Source: Enterobacter sp. BIGb0383 (GTDB lineage: Bacteria; Pseudomonadota; Gammaproteobacteria; Enterobacterales; Enterobacteriaceae). From it: DNA of 64,000 nucleotides. Positions within the stretch are counted from its first letter, which is position 1. The number at the start of each line of letters is the position of its first letter. Shown here one piece after another: positions 30,226-38,394 of the stretch. Where the stretch lies: NCBI RefSeq assembly GCF_003751845.1, contig NZ_RJKQ01000002.1:1396668-1460667 (forward strand). Reading direction: 5' to 3'. The notes under the pieces are model-generated. The model searched no databases. It saw only the letters and a program-made list of their open reading frames with translations, and was not told the origin of the DNA. A program made the position numbers and the translations under genes.

Positions 30226-31113
30226 ATGATGGATATTCGAACGCTGCGCTATTTCGTCGAAGTGGTGCGTCAGCAAAGCTTTACCCGCGCAGCCGAGAAG
30301 CTTTTCGTCACCCAGCCAACCATCAGTAAGATGTTGAAAAACCTTGAAGATGAGCTGAACTGTACCCTGCTGATCCGCGACGGCCGCAGGCTGCTGCTCA
30401 CCGACACCGGTCGGGTGGTGTTTGAACGCGGGCTGGCGATCCTCGATGAGTTCCGCCAGCTGGAGGCCGAGCTAAATGACATCAACCACCTTAACCGCGG
30501 CGTGCTGCGACTGGGCATTCCCCCGATGGTCGGGGTGCTGATGGCCGGGCCCATCGGCCTGTTTCGCCAGCGATACCCCGGTGTGGAGCTTAAAATTTCT
30601 GAATCTGGCGGCCTGACGGTCCAGCAGGCGGTGATGAACGGCGAGCTTGATCTGGCGATGACCGCCCTGCCGGTAGAAGAGGATAGCGGCCTGACCACCC
30701 TGTCGCTGTTCAGCCACCCGCTCTGCGTCCTGGTGCCGCGTACCGACGCCTGGGCCGACCAGCAGGCCATCTCTCCCGAGCAACTGGCGGAGCATCCCCT
30801 GCTGATTTATAACGAAGATTTCGCCCTCAGCCGCCAGCTTTCACGGCTGTTCCACCAGCACGGCGTCACGCCGCGCATTGCGGTCCGTAGCGGGCAGTGG
30901 GATTTTCTCGCGGCCATGGTGCAGGCGGGAATCGGCATCGCCGTCCTGCCGGAACCGATCTGCCAGCGTCTGGATAAACAGGCCCTGCGCTGGATCCCAC
31001 TGCAAAGCGATCTCAGCTGGCAGCTGGGAATGATCTGGCGCGATGGGGTCTATCTGTCACAAAGCGCCCAGGCGTGGCTAAAGTGCTGCGAGTCATTCTG
31101 GCTGGCGAAGTGA
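30226..31113 (+). CDS. LysR-type transcriptional regulator of the lrgAB-like pair
   Basis: A 295-residue LysR regulator. The N-terminal winged helix-turn-helix (residues 1-60) has SFTRAAEKLFVTQPTISKMLKNLEDEL. A periplasmic-binding-protein-like effector domain follows (about 90-290). Two adjacent ATGs at 30226 and 30229 follow GAGGAATA. It is divergent from the CidA/LrgA-type gene with 100 bp between, the classic arrangement of a LysR regulator and its target. CidR-like function is inferred. Confidence 0.87.
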   Translation: MMDIRTLRYFVEVVRQQSFTRAAEKLFVTQPTISKMLKNLEDELNCTLLIRDGRRLLLTDTGRVVFERGLAILDEFRQLEAELNDINHLNRGVLRLGIPPMVGVLMAGPIGLFRQRYPGVELKISESGGLTVQQAVMNGELDLAMTALPVEEDSGLTTLSLFSHPLCVLVPRTDAWADQQAISPEQLAEHPLLIYNEDFALSRQLSRLFHQHGVTPRIAVRSGQWDFLAAMVQAGIGIAVLPEPICQRLDKQALRWIPLQSDLSWQLGMIWRDGVYLSQSAQAWLKCCESFWLAK

Positions 31114-31153
31114 ACAGCGGCGGCGTGCGACCGTCGCACAGCCGCACCGAGGG

Positions 31154-32467
31154 TTATCTTTCATCACCCAAATATAATCTGTGCGTCTTTGCGATTTCCG
31201 ATACCCTTTTTTCGTCCACCCCCGCCTCGGTGGCAAATTCTTCCCAGCGGGACACAACGCCGCAGATATCGTCAATAATGGCTTTTATCCCTTTAAGAGG
31301 TAGCCCCTGTATTTTTTTGCCGATTGTAATCAGGTCATCCCGGGCAAAGTCATCACGCTTGCCGTTTATCGTCATCTGGTGATGGCTGACCCATTCACTG
31401 TCCGTTCTGTATGCCCAGGACACGTCGTAGGCCGGAGATAAGAACCATGTGCCGTCCATATCCATTAGAAAGCCAATATTTTTTGTATGGTCGTCCTGAT
31501 TCCTGGCGACCACATTGAAAACCATCCTCCGGAAAAACTGTATTGCATCTTCACGTGAGAGATTAAGCTCACGCATCACATTCAGAGCAAGTTCATAGCT
31601 ATAAACCCCAGGCACATTGAAATCGGCATGATCAAGGGCGCACAGCGTTGCCATATGAATCTTTTCGCCGTCATCAGTTCTGTCAAACCGCTTTGTCATA
31701 AAGTGGGCACGGCTACCCTCTTCCAGTAGTCGACACTCCGTCATCTCAATTTTTGCAGCCTGCGCCATTAAGTAATAAGCGTATTCAATCCGGCCATAGC
31801 CCTGCGTATCCGCTAATTCAGCGGCCTCTTTCTGCACATCAAATTTGAGCAGCCAGTAACTAAATCCTTTTGGCGCTTTCACCTGACCAGAACGGATTTC
31901 ATTTTTATCGTTGATGGCGATAACGGCTTTCGCCCTCGCACCGCCCGCACTGGTACCGACCTGAATAAGACGCTTCAACGCTTCATCATCTACGGAAGGA
32001 TCCTGTGACTCAATGCGATCCACCATGGCTTCCCGGCTATGCAGCACCAACTCAGCCAGTTCAACCAAAGCATCAAGCTGAATTTTTTCAGTTTTACTGG
32101 AAGCTGGCTCAATGGCAGGTCGGTATTCCAGCGCGCCCATCCCCCGATTTCCCTGATAAAGCAGGCGCTCAACGGGTGAGAAAGAGGCTTTGTCTCGCCC
32201 ATTTTGGGCCAGCCAGGCATCCATCAGCGCATATCCATAGGCATCCGGAAGGGAATCGGCAAAGACAGGCGGTAACTTCTTAAACGTGTCGACAGAAAGT
32301 GCGGCAAAACTATAAATTCTGTCTTTACTGAGGGGCATACGCACAGGGGCGATTTGCAATCCACCATCAACAAACTCTGGCGCGTATTGAAATTGCCCCA
32401 CTTTCAGGGTGTCATCCCAGTTAAGCGCACCAACAAATCTATTCCAGAGATACACCTGAGCAATCAT
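31154..32467 (-). CDS. HipA-family serine/threonine kinase toxin
   Basis: A 437-residue HipA-type kinase. A glycine-rich loop GTSAGGARAK lies at residues 171-180. The catalytic motif N-x-D-x-H-x-K-N is NQDDHTKN at 323-330 (Asp325), and the metal-binding Asp is in YDVSW (348). The key residues are intact, so it should be active. HipA kinases phosphorylate tRNA ligases or other targets and cause dormancy. Its start overlaps the stop of the antitoxin gene (TAATG). It is not close to E. coli HipA and belongs to the longer, DNA-locus-variable group. Confidence 0.9.
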   Translation of the reverse strand: MIAQVYLWNRFVGALNWDDTLKVGQFQYAPEFVDGGLQIAPVRMPLSKDRIYSFAALSVDTFKKLPPVFADSLPDAYGYALMDAWLAQNGRDKASFSPVERLLYQGNRGMGALEYRPAIEPASSKTEKIQLDALVELAELVLHSREAMVDRIESQDPSVDDEALKRLIQVGTSAGGARAKAVIAINDKNEIRSGQVKAPKGFSYWLLKFDVQKEAAELADTQGYGRIEYAYYLMAQAAKIEMTECRLLEEGSRAHFMTKRFDRTDDGEKIHMATLCALDHADFNVPGVYSYELALNVMRELNLSREDAIQFFRRMVFNVVARNQDDHTKNIGFLMDMDGTWFLSPAYDVSWAYRTDSEWVSHHQMTINGKRDDFARDDLITIGKKIQGLPLKGIKAIIDDICGVVSRWEEFATEAGVDEKRVSEIAKTHRLYLGDER

Positions 32468-32865
32468 TACCAGCTTCCTCTTCCCGAGTCCTTTTTACGT
32501 GTAATCAATTGCCGGGTATCTGCTGTCTTTTTTACGTAGGGTTTTGCTGTCTCTTCGGCTACTGTTTTACGCCCGCCGGAAGCCCTCACCCGCTGATTTT
32601 TGCCGAGCTCAGCAAGGAGCAACGGGCTGACAGGAATATCCTCGACCATAGAGCTAAGCCTCTCCATTTCGCCCAGCGCACGAAGGACAGCAATAACGTT
32701 AACAAGCGTACCCCGTCCTTTAGCCAGGCTACGATATGTCTCACGCGAGATACCGGCAGCCTCTGCCAGCTGCGCCTGCCCTACATTATGCTTTAAGCGT
32801 AGATTTTCAATTCGGTCGCCGATTTCTTCGGCAATCGCCTCATTACTCATTACGGTTAGTCGCAC
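32467..32865 (-). CDS. HipB-like Xre-family antitoxin
   Basis: A 132-residue protein. The helix-turn-helix spans about residues 15-70 (RIENLRLKHNVGQAQLAEAAGISRETYRSL). The basic C-terminal tail (KKTADTRQLITRKKDSGRGSW) probably contacts or inhibits the kinase. I prefer the GTG start at 32865 because AGAGG lies five bases upstream; an internal ATG at 32850 lacks a good site. It is the first gene of the toxin-antitoxin operon and should repress it through the three palindromes upstream. Confidence 0.87.
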   Translation of the reverse strand: MRLTVMSNEAIAEEIGDRIENLRLKHNVGQAQLAEAAGISRETYRSLAKGRGTLVNVIAVLRALGEMERLSSMVEDIPVSPLLLAELGKNQRVRASGGRKTVAEETAKPYVKKTADTRQLITRKKDSGRGSW

Positions 32866-32887
32866 CTGAACCTCTTTTCACATCTAC

Positions 32888-32903
32888 GCCTAACAAACCA
32901 GGC
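32888..32903. promoter_or_regulatory. hipBA-like operator 1
   Basis: GCCTAACAAACCAGGC, a GCCT-N8-AGGC palindrome, lies 22 bp upstream of the antitoxin start. Two more copies follow. E. coli HipB uses repeated TATCC-N8-GGATA operators, so the half-site and N8 spacing logic is the same. Confidence 0.75.
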
Positions 32904-32928
32904 AAAAAAGCGCAAAAATGCAAATAAC

Positions 32929-32944
32929 GCCTGGCAATTTAGGC
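32929..32944. promoter_or_regulatory. hipBA-like operator 2
   Basis: GCCTGGCAATTTAGGC repeats the GCCT-N8-AGGC pattern 41 bp from the first copy, close to four helical turns, so dimers would bind on the same DNA face. Confidence 0.75.
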
Positions 32945-33037
32945 ATTGAAGAAACACATCATCTGTAGAAATCTTAGCACCAGAAAATAAATCAACGCAC
33001 AATTATCCAGGCACTAATGACTAAAAAAGACATTACC

Positions 33038-33053
33038 GCCTAAAAAATAAGGC
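33038..33053. promoter_or_regulatory. hipBA-like operator 3
   Basis: GCCTAAAAAATAAGGC is the third GCCT-N8-AGGC palindrome, 109 bp beyond the second. A lone AGGC half-site (TCCAGGC) lies between them near 33007. Confidence 0.65.
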
Positions 33054-33090
33054 ATTAATAACATTTTTTAGCAGGGAGAAGGTGTGAAGA

Positions 33091-33117
33091 GTGCCGCCTC
33101 CTGAGCGGAGGCGGCAC
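33091..33117. terminator. Terminator-like hairpin downstream of yjcE
   Basis: GTGCCGCCTC and GAGGCGGCAC form a perfect 10 bp stem with a 7-base loop just after the yjcE stop. The T tract on the minus strand is poor; on the plus strand TTTATT follows. It marks the boundary between yjcE and the toxin-antitoxin insertion. Confidence 0.7.
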
Positions 33118-33121
33118 TTTA

Positions 33122-34768
33122 TTACGCTTTTTCGATTAGCAGGGCTTCCAGCAGATCGAGGTCGTGCAGCATTTTTTGCAGGGTTTCATTGCTGATCTGC
33201 CGGGTGGCACGCAGATGGTAGAGCTCGCCGCGCTCGGAGCGCAGCGCCGCCAGGCGGAAGCGGCGTTCGAGATTCTCTTCCTGCATTGAGTTCTCCACAT
33301 CGTTACGCCCGTCGGCGCGACGGCGCAGGTTGCCGATAACCCGTGAGCTGACTTCCTTCAGTAGCTGGTTATCAATGTTCTCCTCGCTGTCGTTGATCAG
33401 CCGCTCCTCCATCTTCTGGATCGCGACAATCGCCACGTCGGCGGTCGCGGAGCGCGCCAGGCGCTCCTCCTGCCGCTGCAGGGAGTGGTCGCCGACCTCA
33501 ATGTGCTGGAGCAGAATCGGCAGCACAACGACCCCGACAAACAGAGAGATAAGGATCACGCCCGTCGCAAGGAACACCAGTTCATAGCGCGCCGGGAAGG
33601 GCACATTTTCAGAAATAAAGAGCGGAATAGAGAGCACACCCGCCAGAGTAATGGCCCCGCGCACTCCGGCAAAGGAGGCAATCAGCAGCTCACGGGTGCT
33701 CCAGGCCCCAAACTCCATCGGCTTTTTCTTCAGGAAACGACGGCTAAAGTTTTTCATCGTCCACAGCCAGCCGAAGCGGACCAGCATCAGCGCAGCGTAA
33801 ATCAGGATAATGTCGGTAAACAGCATCCAGATTTCTACGTTCGGATCGGCCGCCGCCTCCGCCAGAGAGGTTTCGAGAATGCCCGGCAGCTGCAGACCCA
33901 GCAACAGGAAGACCATGCCATTAAAGACAAACTCCAGCATCGCCCAGGTGCTGTTGGCACGCAGGCGCATCGCCAGCGGCGCGGAGCGCATTACCCCGGA
34001 GCGGGTAATGGTCATCCCGGCCGCCACCGCCGCCAGAATGCCCGAGACGCCAATATGTTCGGCAATCAGATAGGACGCGAACGGTAGCAGGAACAGCAGA
34101 ACAATCTGGGTGGCTGGTTCATCGCCCCCCCAGCGGCTGAGGAAACGCAGAGAGCGACCATACAGCCAGCTCACCACAAAGCCCGCCAGGATACCGCCCG
34201 CCGCCACTTTGAAAAATTCCACCGTGGCACCACCGACGGTGAAGACCATAGTCCCCATCGCCACCGCCACGGCAAACTTCAGCGACACCAGGCCGGACGC
34301 GTCATTCATCAGCGCCTCGCCCTGCAGGATGCCCATAATTTTTTTCGGAATACGGCCTTCGCCGACAATGCCCGAGAGCGCCACCGCATCGGTCGGCGAC
34401 AGCACCGCCGCCAGCGCCAGAGCCGGTATCAGCGGAATACCCGGCACCAGCCAGTAAATCAGGAAGCCGATCCCCACCACCGTCACCAGCACCAGGGCCA
34501 GCGCAAGGCCGAAGATCTCCCGGCCGTGCTCAAGGAACTCGCGGGTCGGCGTTTTCCAGCCGTCGGCAAACAGCAGGGGCGGAATAAACAGAACCAGGAA
34601 GAGTTCAGGATCGAACTCGACGTGCAGGCCAAAGGTCGGCCAGGCCAGGCTCGCGCCGATGGCGATCTGCATCAGCGGCAACGGGATTTGAAAAGGCAGT
34701 ACGCGTGTAATAACGCCGGAAAGCGAGACCACGAGGGTCATGATGAGTATTGTGAAGAAGATTTCCAT
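33122..34768 (-). CDS. yjcE: Putative Na+/H+ antiporter YjcE (CPA1 family)
   Basis: A 548-residue NhaP-type antiporter, almost exactly the E. coli length. About twelve membrane segments fill residues 1-400, with FIPPLLFADGWKTPTREF, the ion-binding ALSPTDAVALSG-type motif (SPTDAV) and FAGVRGAITLAG. A helical cytoplasmic tail follows. It exchanges cytoplasmic protons and sodium or potassium. Gene order with ghxP downstream of it is as in E. coli. Confidence 0.93.
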   Translation of the reverse strand: MEIFFTILIMTLVVSLSGVITRVLPFQIPLPLMQIAIGASLAWPTFGLHVEFDPELFLVLFIPPLLFADGWKTPTREFLEHGREIFGLALALVLVTVVGIGFLIYWLVPGIPLIPALALAAVLSPTDAVALSGIVGEGRIPKKIMGILQGEALMNDASGLVSLKFAVAVAMGTMVFTVGGATVEFFKVAAGGILAGFVVSWLYGRSLRFLSRWGGDEPATQIVLLFLLPFASYLIAEHIGVSGILAAVAAGMTITRSGVMRSAPLAMRLRANSTWAMLEFVFNGMVFLLLGLQLPGILETSLAEAAADPNVEIWMLFTDIILIYAALMLVRFGWLWTMKNFSRRFLKKKPMEFGAWSTRELLIASFAGVRGAITLAGVLSIPLFISENVPFPARYELVFLATGVILISLFVGVVVLPILLQHIEVGDHSLQRQEERLARSATADVAIVAIQKMEERLINDSEENIDNQLLKEVSSRVIGNLRRRADGRNDVENSMQEENLERRFRLAALRSERGELYHLRATRQISNETLQKMLHDLDLLEALLIEKA

Positions 34769-34871
34769 GCTGTCCCTGTTTGCAGTGTCTTTTTAATAAC
34801 GACAGAGCGTCGTGCTCTGATACTAAAACATCTTAATCAATACAAGGGAAACAGGATATGCCTTAAATGGC

Positions 34872-34900
34872 AAAACGGGCGGCCAAAGCCACCCGTTTTT
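34872..34900 (-). terminator. ghxP terminator
   Basis: AAAACGGG-C-GGC and GCC-A-CCCGTTTT form a stem with one mismatch around CAAA, 15 bp after the ghxP stop. Arms carry A and T runs, so it may act in both directions. Confidence 0.7.
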
Positions 34901-34914
34901 GTGGGTAGTGAGCC

Positions 34915-36264
34915 TTAGATAGCCCAGCCGCCCGCGTAGAATGCTACCAGCGCAATCGCGATAACCACGGTGCCGATGTTCAGCTTACGCCACTCACCGG
35001 ACACCACGCGGCCAATCACCAGCGAGGCGAAACCGATCATAATCCCGGTCACAATGTTGCAGGTCAGGACGATAAACACCGCTGTGATCAGGCCCGCCAT
35101 CGCATCAACAAAGTCGCTGAAGTCGATTTTCGCGACGTTGCTCAGCATCAGCAGGCCGACGTACATCAGCGCGGGTGCCGTTGCATAAGCCGGAACCAGA
35201 TAAGAGAGCGGAGAGAGGAACAGGATCAGCAGGAACAGCACACCCACGGTGATTGCCGTCAGACCGGTTTTACCACCCGCTGCCGTACCGGCTGCCGATT
35301 CGATATAGACCGCCGCCGGAGCCGCGCCCACCAGGCCGGAGAAGACGCTGCTCAGGGAGTCAGTGGTCAGCGCTTTGCCGCCGTTAACAATCTGGCCGTC
35401 TTTATCCAGCAGGTTCGCCTGACCGGCGACCGCACGGATGGTGCCGGTGGCATCAAATACCGCCGTCATCACCAGCGCCAGCACGCTTGGCAGGACGATG
35501 GGGTTCAGCGCGCCCATAATATCGAGACTGCCGATCAGGGAGTTGCCGTTCTCATCGCTCAGGGACGGCATCGCGAAAATCCCGGAGAAGTGCACGTTCG
35601 GATCGAAAATCAGGCCGACGATGGAAATACCGATGATGGTCAGCAGGATGCCGCCCGGTACTTTCAGTTTTTCCAGACCGATAATCATCGCCAGACCAAT
35701 CAGGGACATAATCACCGGGAAGCTGGCGAAGTGACCCAGCGCCACCGGCAGGCCGTCCAGCGGGTTTTTCACCACCAGACCGACGCCGTTCGCGGCGATC
35801 AGCAGCAGGAACAGGCCGATACCGATACCGGTACCGTGCGCAACGCCCTGGGGCAGGTTGCGCAGGATCCAGCTACGAATGCCGGTTGCGGAGATCACGG
35901 TAAACAGCACGCCCATCAGGAAGACGGCGCCCAGCGCCACCGGAATGCTGATCTGCTGCCCCAGCACCAGGCTGAAGGCGGTAAAGGCGGTGAGTGAAAT
36001 GGCGCAGCCGATGGCCAGCGGCAGGTTTGCCCACAGGCCCATCAGAATAGAACCAAGACCCGCGACCAGGCAGGTCGCAACAAAGACGGCCGCCGGCGGG
36101 AAGCCCGCTTTACCTAACATGCCCGGAACAACGATAACGGAATAGACCATCGCCAGGAAGGTGGTTAAGCCGGCAACCACTTCCTGACGGACGGTGCTGC
36201 CACGAGCAGATACTTTAAACCAGGCGTCGAGTGAACCGCCGGTACGCGCTGAAGGCGTAGACAT
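34915..36264 (-). CDS. ghxP: Guanine/hypoxanthine permease GhxP (YjcD)
   Basis: A 449-residue NCS2/AzgA-family transporter, the same length as E. coli GhxP. It has about 13 membrane segments, with [15 protein letters not shown] near the N-terminus and the conserved [12 protein letters not shown] and [22 protein letters not shown] segments. It imports guanine and hypoxanthine with protons. The ATG at 36264 (AGGGGATGTTTCT upstream) is preferred over a 17-residue longer start. Several PUR boxes upstream indicate repression by PurR. Confidence 0.95.
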   Translation of the reverse strand: MSTPSARTGGSLDAWFKVSARGSTVRQEVVAGLTTFLAMVYSVIVVPGMLGKAGFPPAAVFVATCLVAGLGSILMGLWANLPLAIGCAISLTAFTAFSLVLGQQISIPVALGAVFLMGVLFTVISATGIRSWILRNLPQGVAHGTGIGIGLFLLLIAANGVGLVVKNPLDGLPVALGHFASFPVIMSLIGLAMIIGLEKLKVPGGILLTIIGISIVGLIFDPNVHFSGIFAMPSLSDENGNSLIGSLDIMGALNPIVLPSVLALVMTAVFDATGTIRAVAGQANLLDKDGQIVNGGKALTTDSLSSVFSGLVGAAPAAVYIESAAGTAAGGKTGLTAITVGVLFLLILFLSPLSYLVPAYATAPALMYVGLLMLSNVAKIDFSDFVDAMAGLITAVFIVLTCNIVTGIMIGFASLVIGRVVSGEWRKLNIGTVVIAIALVAFYAGGWAI

Positions 36265-36377
36265 AGAAACATCCCCTGAGAGTTTTTTATTTTTCGTCGT
36301 ATACGTGATGGACAATCCACTGCCAGCGAAACGTCATCTCCTTGTGCTACATCGGTGCGCCAGGGGGCGACGCGAAA

Positions 36378-36393
36378 AAGCAAACGTTTAGCT
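36378..36393. promoter_or_regulatory. PUR box 1 (PurR operator) upstream of ghxP
   Basis: AAGCAAACGTTTAGCT keeps the CG-centred GCAAACGTTT core of the PurR consensus. It lies about 115 bp before the ghxP start. E. coli ghxP belongs to the PurR regulon. Confidence 0.75.
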
Positions 36394-36422
36394 CCGCGTA
36401 TACAAAACGGTGTGTCAAAAAA

Positions 36423-36438
36423 AGGCAAACGATTATCC
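36423..36438. promoter_or_regulatory. PUR box 2, weaker
   Basis: AGGCAAACGATTATCC keeps GCAAACG and part of the second half. It is 45 bp beyond box 1. Confidence 0.45.
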
Positions 36439-36521
36439 TGCCCGAAGCCCCCTCTTTTCAACTGAACTTTGCCGGTTTTCGCGAAAAATAACAGAGGGTG
36501 ATGAAGAAGTAGCCAAAGAAT

Positions 36522-36537
36522 GCGCAAACGTTATCGT
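36522..36537. promoter_or_regulatory. PUR box 3, strong
   Basis: GCGCAAACGTTATCGT matches the consensus ACGCAAACGTTTTCGT at 14 of 16 positions. It is embedded in a larger near-palindrome, TGCGCA...TGCGCA (36521-36546). A further degenerate core, GCTAACGTTTTGG, lies at about 36551-36563, near the end of the gst gene. Confidence 0.65.
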
Positions 36538-36569
36538 TTATGCGCAATCTGCTAACGTTTTGGCAAAGA

Positions 36570-37238
36570 TTATGCGCCCGGCAGCTCGAACGGTCCGCCC
36601 TGCTGAATAGCACGCTGCCAGCCGGGACGACGTTCAATCCTCTCCCGCCAGGCCTCAATATTCGGCAGGTCACCCGCCTCGCCGCGGGCCAGCAGCGCAA
36701 ACACCGGGAAGGTCATCTGAACATCGGCCATGCTCAGCTGCTCCCCGGCAAACCAGGGCTGCCCGGCAAGATGGGATTCGATAAACCGGGCATGGGTCTT
36801 AATCTGCCCGTTAAGCCAGGCTTTTTGCACGCCCTTCCCCAGCGCCCCGCCGAGCGTGCGCAACCCGAAGGGCACCGGCGGTTTACCGAAACGGCCCAGG
36901 ACCAGCTTAATCAGCAATAAAGGCATTAATGACCCTTCGGCATAGTGCAGCCAGAAGCGGTACAGCTGTCGGTCAGCAGGCTCCTGCGGCCTGAAATGGC
37001 CATCCGGGTCGTAGGTTTCCTGCAGATATTCGAGGATCGCCCCTGACTCCGCCAGCACCAGGCCGTTATCTTCCAGCACCGGGGATTTCCCCAGCGGATG
37101 CACTTTCTTTAGCGCCTCCGGTGCCAGCATGTTGCTCTCACGCTGATAGCGCACCAGTTTGTAAGGCAGATTCAACTCTTCAAGCGCCCATAAGATACGC
37201 TGGGAGCGAGATTGGTTCAGATGGTGTACCGTCAGCAT
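36570..37238 (-). CDS. Glutathione S-transferase family protein
   Basis: A 222-residue cytosolic GST. The thioredoxin-like N-terminal domain (residues 1-80) contains NQSRSQRILWALEEL, HPLGKSPVLEDNG and the glutathione gamma-glutamyl contact AESGAILEYL. The helical C-terminal domain has the N-capping motif MADVQMTFPVFAL. Substrate unknown. It is transcribed toward ghxP and lies upstream of soxR/sraL, a place where several enterobacteria carry a GST. A role in oxidative or xenobiotic stress is inferred from family and neighbourhood. Confidence 0.88.
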   Translation of the reverse strand: MLTVHHLNQSRSQRILWALEELNLPYKLVRYQRESNMLAPEALKKVHPLGKSPVLEDNGLVLAESGAILEYLQETYDPDGHFRPQEPADRQLYRFWLHYAEGSLMPLLLIKLVLGRFGKPPVPFGLRTLGGALGKGVQKAWLNGQIKTHARFIESHLAGQPWFAGEQLSMADVQMTFPVFALLARGEAGDLPNIEAWRERIERRPGWQRAIQQGGPFELPGA

Positions 37239-37357
37239 AATGCTCTCCTTCTCGTTATTCTGAATAACTATAGGAAACCGTTCCTGATAGTGAAAAAAAT
37301 TATGGCGAAAAAATCACCGCTCACTGGCGATTCTGCGGGTCTGTGCCAGACTTAAGT

Positions 37358-37499
37358 TGTCAGCACAATCCGGAACCTCCAGATTGCTCGATTGAGGGGT
37401 GTTGATGTCGGGGGAAACCCTCCCGCACGCAGGCGGGATAGAGCGAAAGACAAAGACCGGAACGACTAAAGCGCCCCAGTTGGGCGCTTTAGTTTTTTT
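37358..37499 (+). ncRNA. sraL: SraL (RyjA) small regulatory RNA
   Basis: This stretch sits between the GST gene and the soxR end, convergent with soxR, exactly where E. coli and Salmonella encode SraL/RyjA (about 140 nt). The GC-rich internal stem region (GGGGGAAACCCTCCCG, CAGGCGGGATAG) and the strong terminator support a structured RNA. In Salmonella SraL is made in stationary phase and base-pairs with mRNAs including rho and tig. The 5-prime end given is estimated from the usual length, not seen directly. Confidence 0.75.
37465..37499. terminator. Bidirectional terminator of sraL and soxR
   Basis: ACTAAAGCGCCC and GGGCGCTTTAGT form a perfect 12 bp stem around CAGTT, followed by TTTTTT on the plus strand. 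It ends sraL and can also stop soxR, whose stop codon is only 8 bp away. Confidence 0.93.
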
Positions 37500-37507
37500 A
37501 CATTCCC

Positions 37508-37966
37508 TTAATCCTCTTCCAGCAGTCGTGCACCGGTACCGCGCTCACCCAGCTTATCTTCCGGGTTGCGCAGCGGACAGTCGCGCCGCGACAGGCAGCC
37601 GCAGCCAATACAGCCGTCGAGCTGATCCCGCAGCGCCACCATCGTATGAATGCGCCGATCAAGCTCCTCGCGCCAGAGCGAGGAGAGCTTCGCCCACTCT
37701 TTTGCGTTCAGCGGCTGACCTTCAGGCAGGACGCCAAACGCCTCGCCGATGGTCGCCAGCGGGATGCCAATCCGTTGGGCAATTTTAATGATCGCCACAG
37801 AACGCAGCACATCGCGTCGATAACGTCGCTGATTACCGGCGTTGCGCGTACTTTTGATCAACCCTTTGCTTTCATAGAAATGCAGGGCTGACACCGCCAC
37901 CCCACAGCGTTTTGCCACCTCGCCCGGCGTCAGCAGGGTTTTAATTCGCGTTGATTTCTTTTCCAT
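37508..37966 (-). CDS. soxR: Redox-sensitive transcriptional activator SoxR
   Basis: A 152-residue MerR-family regulator. The helix-turn-helix is at residues 11-40 ([25 protein letters not shown]). The [2Fe-2S] ligands Cys119, Cys122, Cys124 and Cys130 ([12 protein letters not shown]) have exactly the E. coli numbering. When the cluster is oxidised by redox-cycling compounds, SoxR untwists and activates the soxS promoter. It is divergent from soxS, with the operator between them. Confidence 0.97.
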   Translation of the reverse strand: MEKKSTRIKTLLTPGEVAKRCGVAVSALHFYESKGLIKSTRNAGNQRRYRRDVLRSVAIIKIAQRIGIPLATIGEAFGVLPEGQPLNAKEWAKLSSLWREELDRRIHTMVALRDQLDGCIGCGCLSRRDCPLRNPEDKLGERGTGARLLEED

Positions 37967-37973
37967 AAATCGC

Positions 37974-38004
37974 TTTACCTCAAGTTAACTTGAGGAATTA
38001 TACT
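37974..38004 (+). promoter_or_regulatory. soxS promoter with SoxR box
   Basis: The perfect 18 bp palindrome CCTCAAGTTAACTTGAGG (37978-37995) lies between TTTACC (37974-37979) and TATACT (37999-38004). The 19 bp spacing is over-long, the hallmark of MerR-family activated promoters. Confidence 0.95.
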
Positions 38005-38046
38005 CGCCCGCAGACAAAACGACGAATCCAGTAAAGAGGCCGGTTT

Positions 38047-38394
38047 ATGTCCCATCAGGCAATTATTCAAACGCTTATTGAATGGATTGATGAACATATC
38101 GATCAACCCCTTAACATTGACGTGGTCGCCGCGAAATCCGGGTATTCAAAATGGTATCTGCAGCGGATGTTCCGTGCGGTGATGCACCAGACGCTGGGCG
38201 ACTACATTCGCCAGCGCCGGCTGCTGCTGGCGGCGGAAGCGTTGCGCACCACCCGCCGTCCGATTTTCGATATCGCGATGGACTTAGGCTACGTATCGCA
38301 GCAAACCTTTTCCCGGGTATTCCGCAGGGAGTTCGACCGGACGCCGAGCGACTATCGCCATAATCCGTCGTCGATGCAGGCTACTTCGTACTGA
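38047..38394 (+). CDS. soxS: Superoxide response regulator SoxS
   Basis: A 115-residue AraC/XylS-family activator consisting only of the two helix-turn-helix motifs (VVAAKSGYSKWYLQRMFR and IAMDLGYVSQQTFSRVFRREF). It activates the superoxide regulon after SoxR induces it. The C-terminus (HNPSSMQATSY) is about 8 residues longer than the 107-residue E. coli protein. Its 3-prime end overlaps the convergent pdeC gene by 14 bp. Confidence 0.96.
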   Translation: MSHQAIIQTLIEWIDEHIDQPLNIDVVAAKSGYSKWYLQRMFRAVMHQTLGDYIRQRRLLLAAEALRTTRRPIFDIAMDLGYVSQQTFSRVFRREFDRTPSDYRHNPSSMQATSY

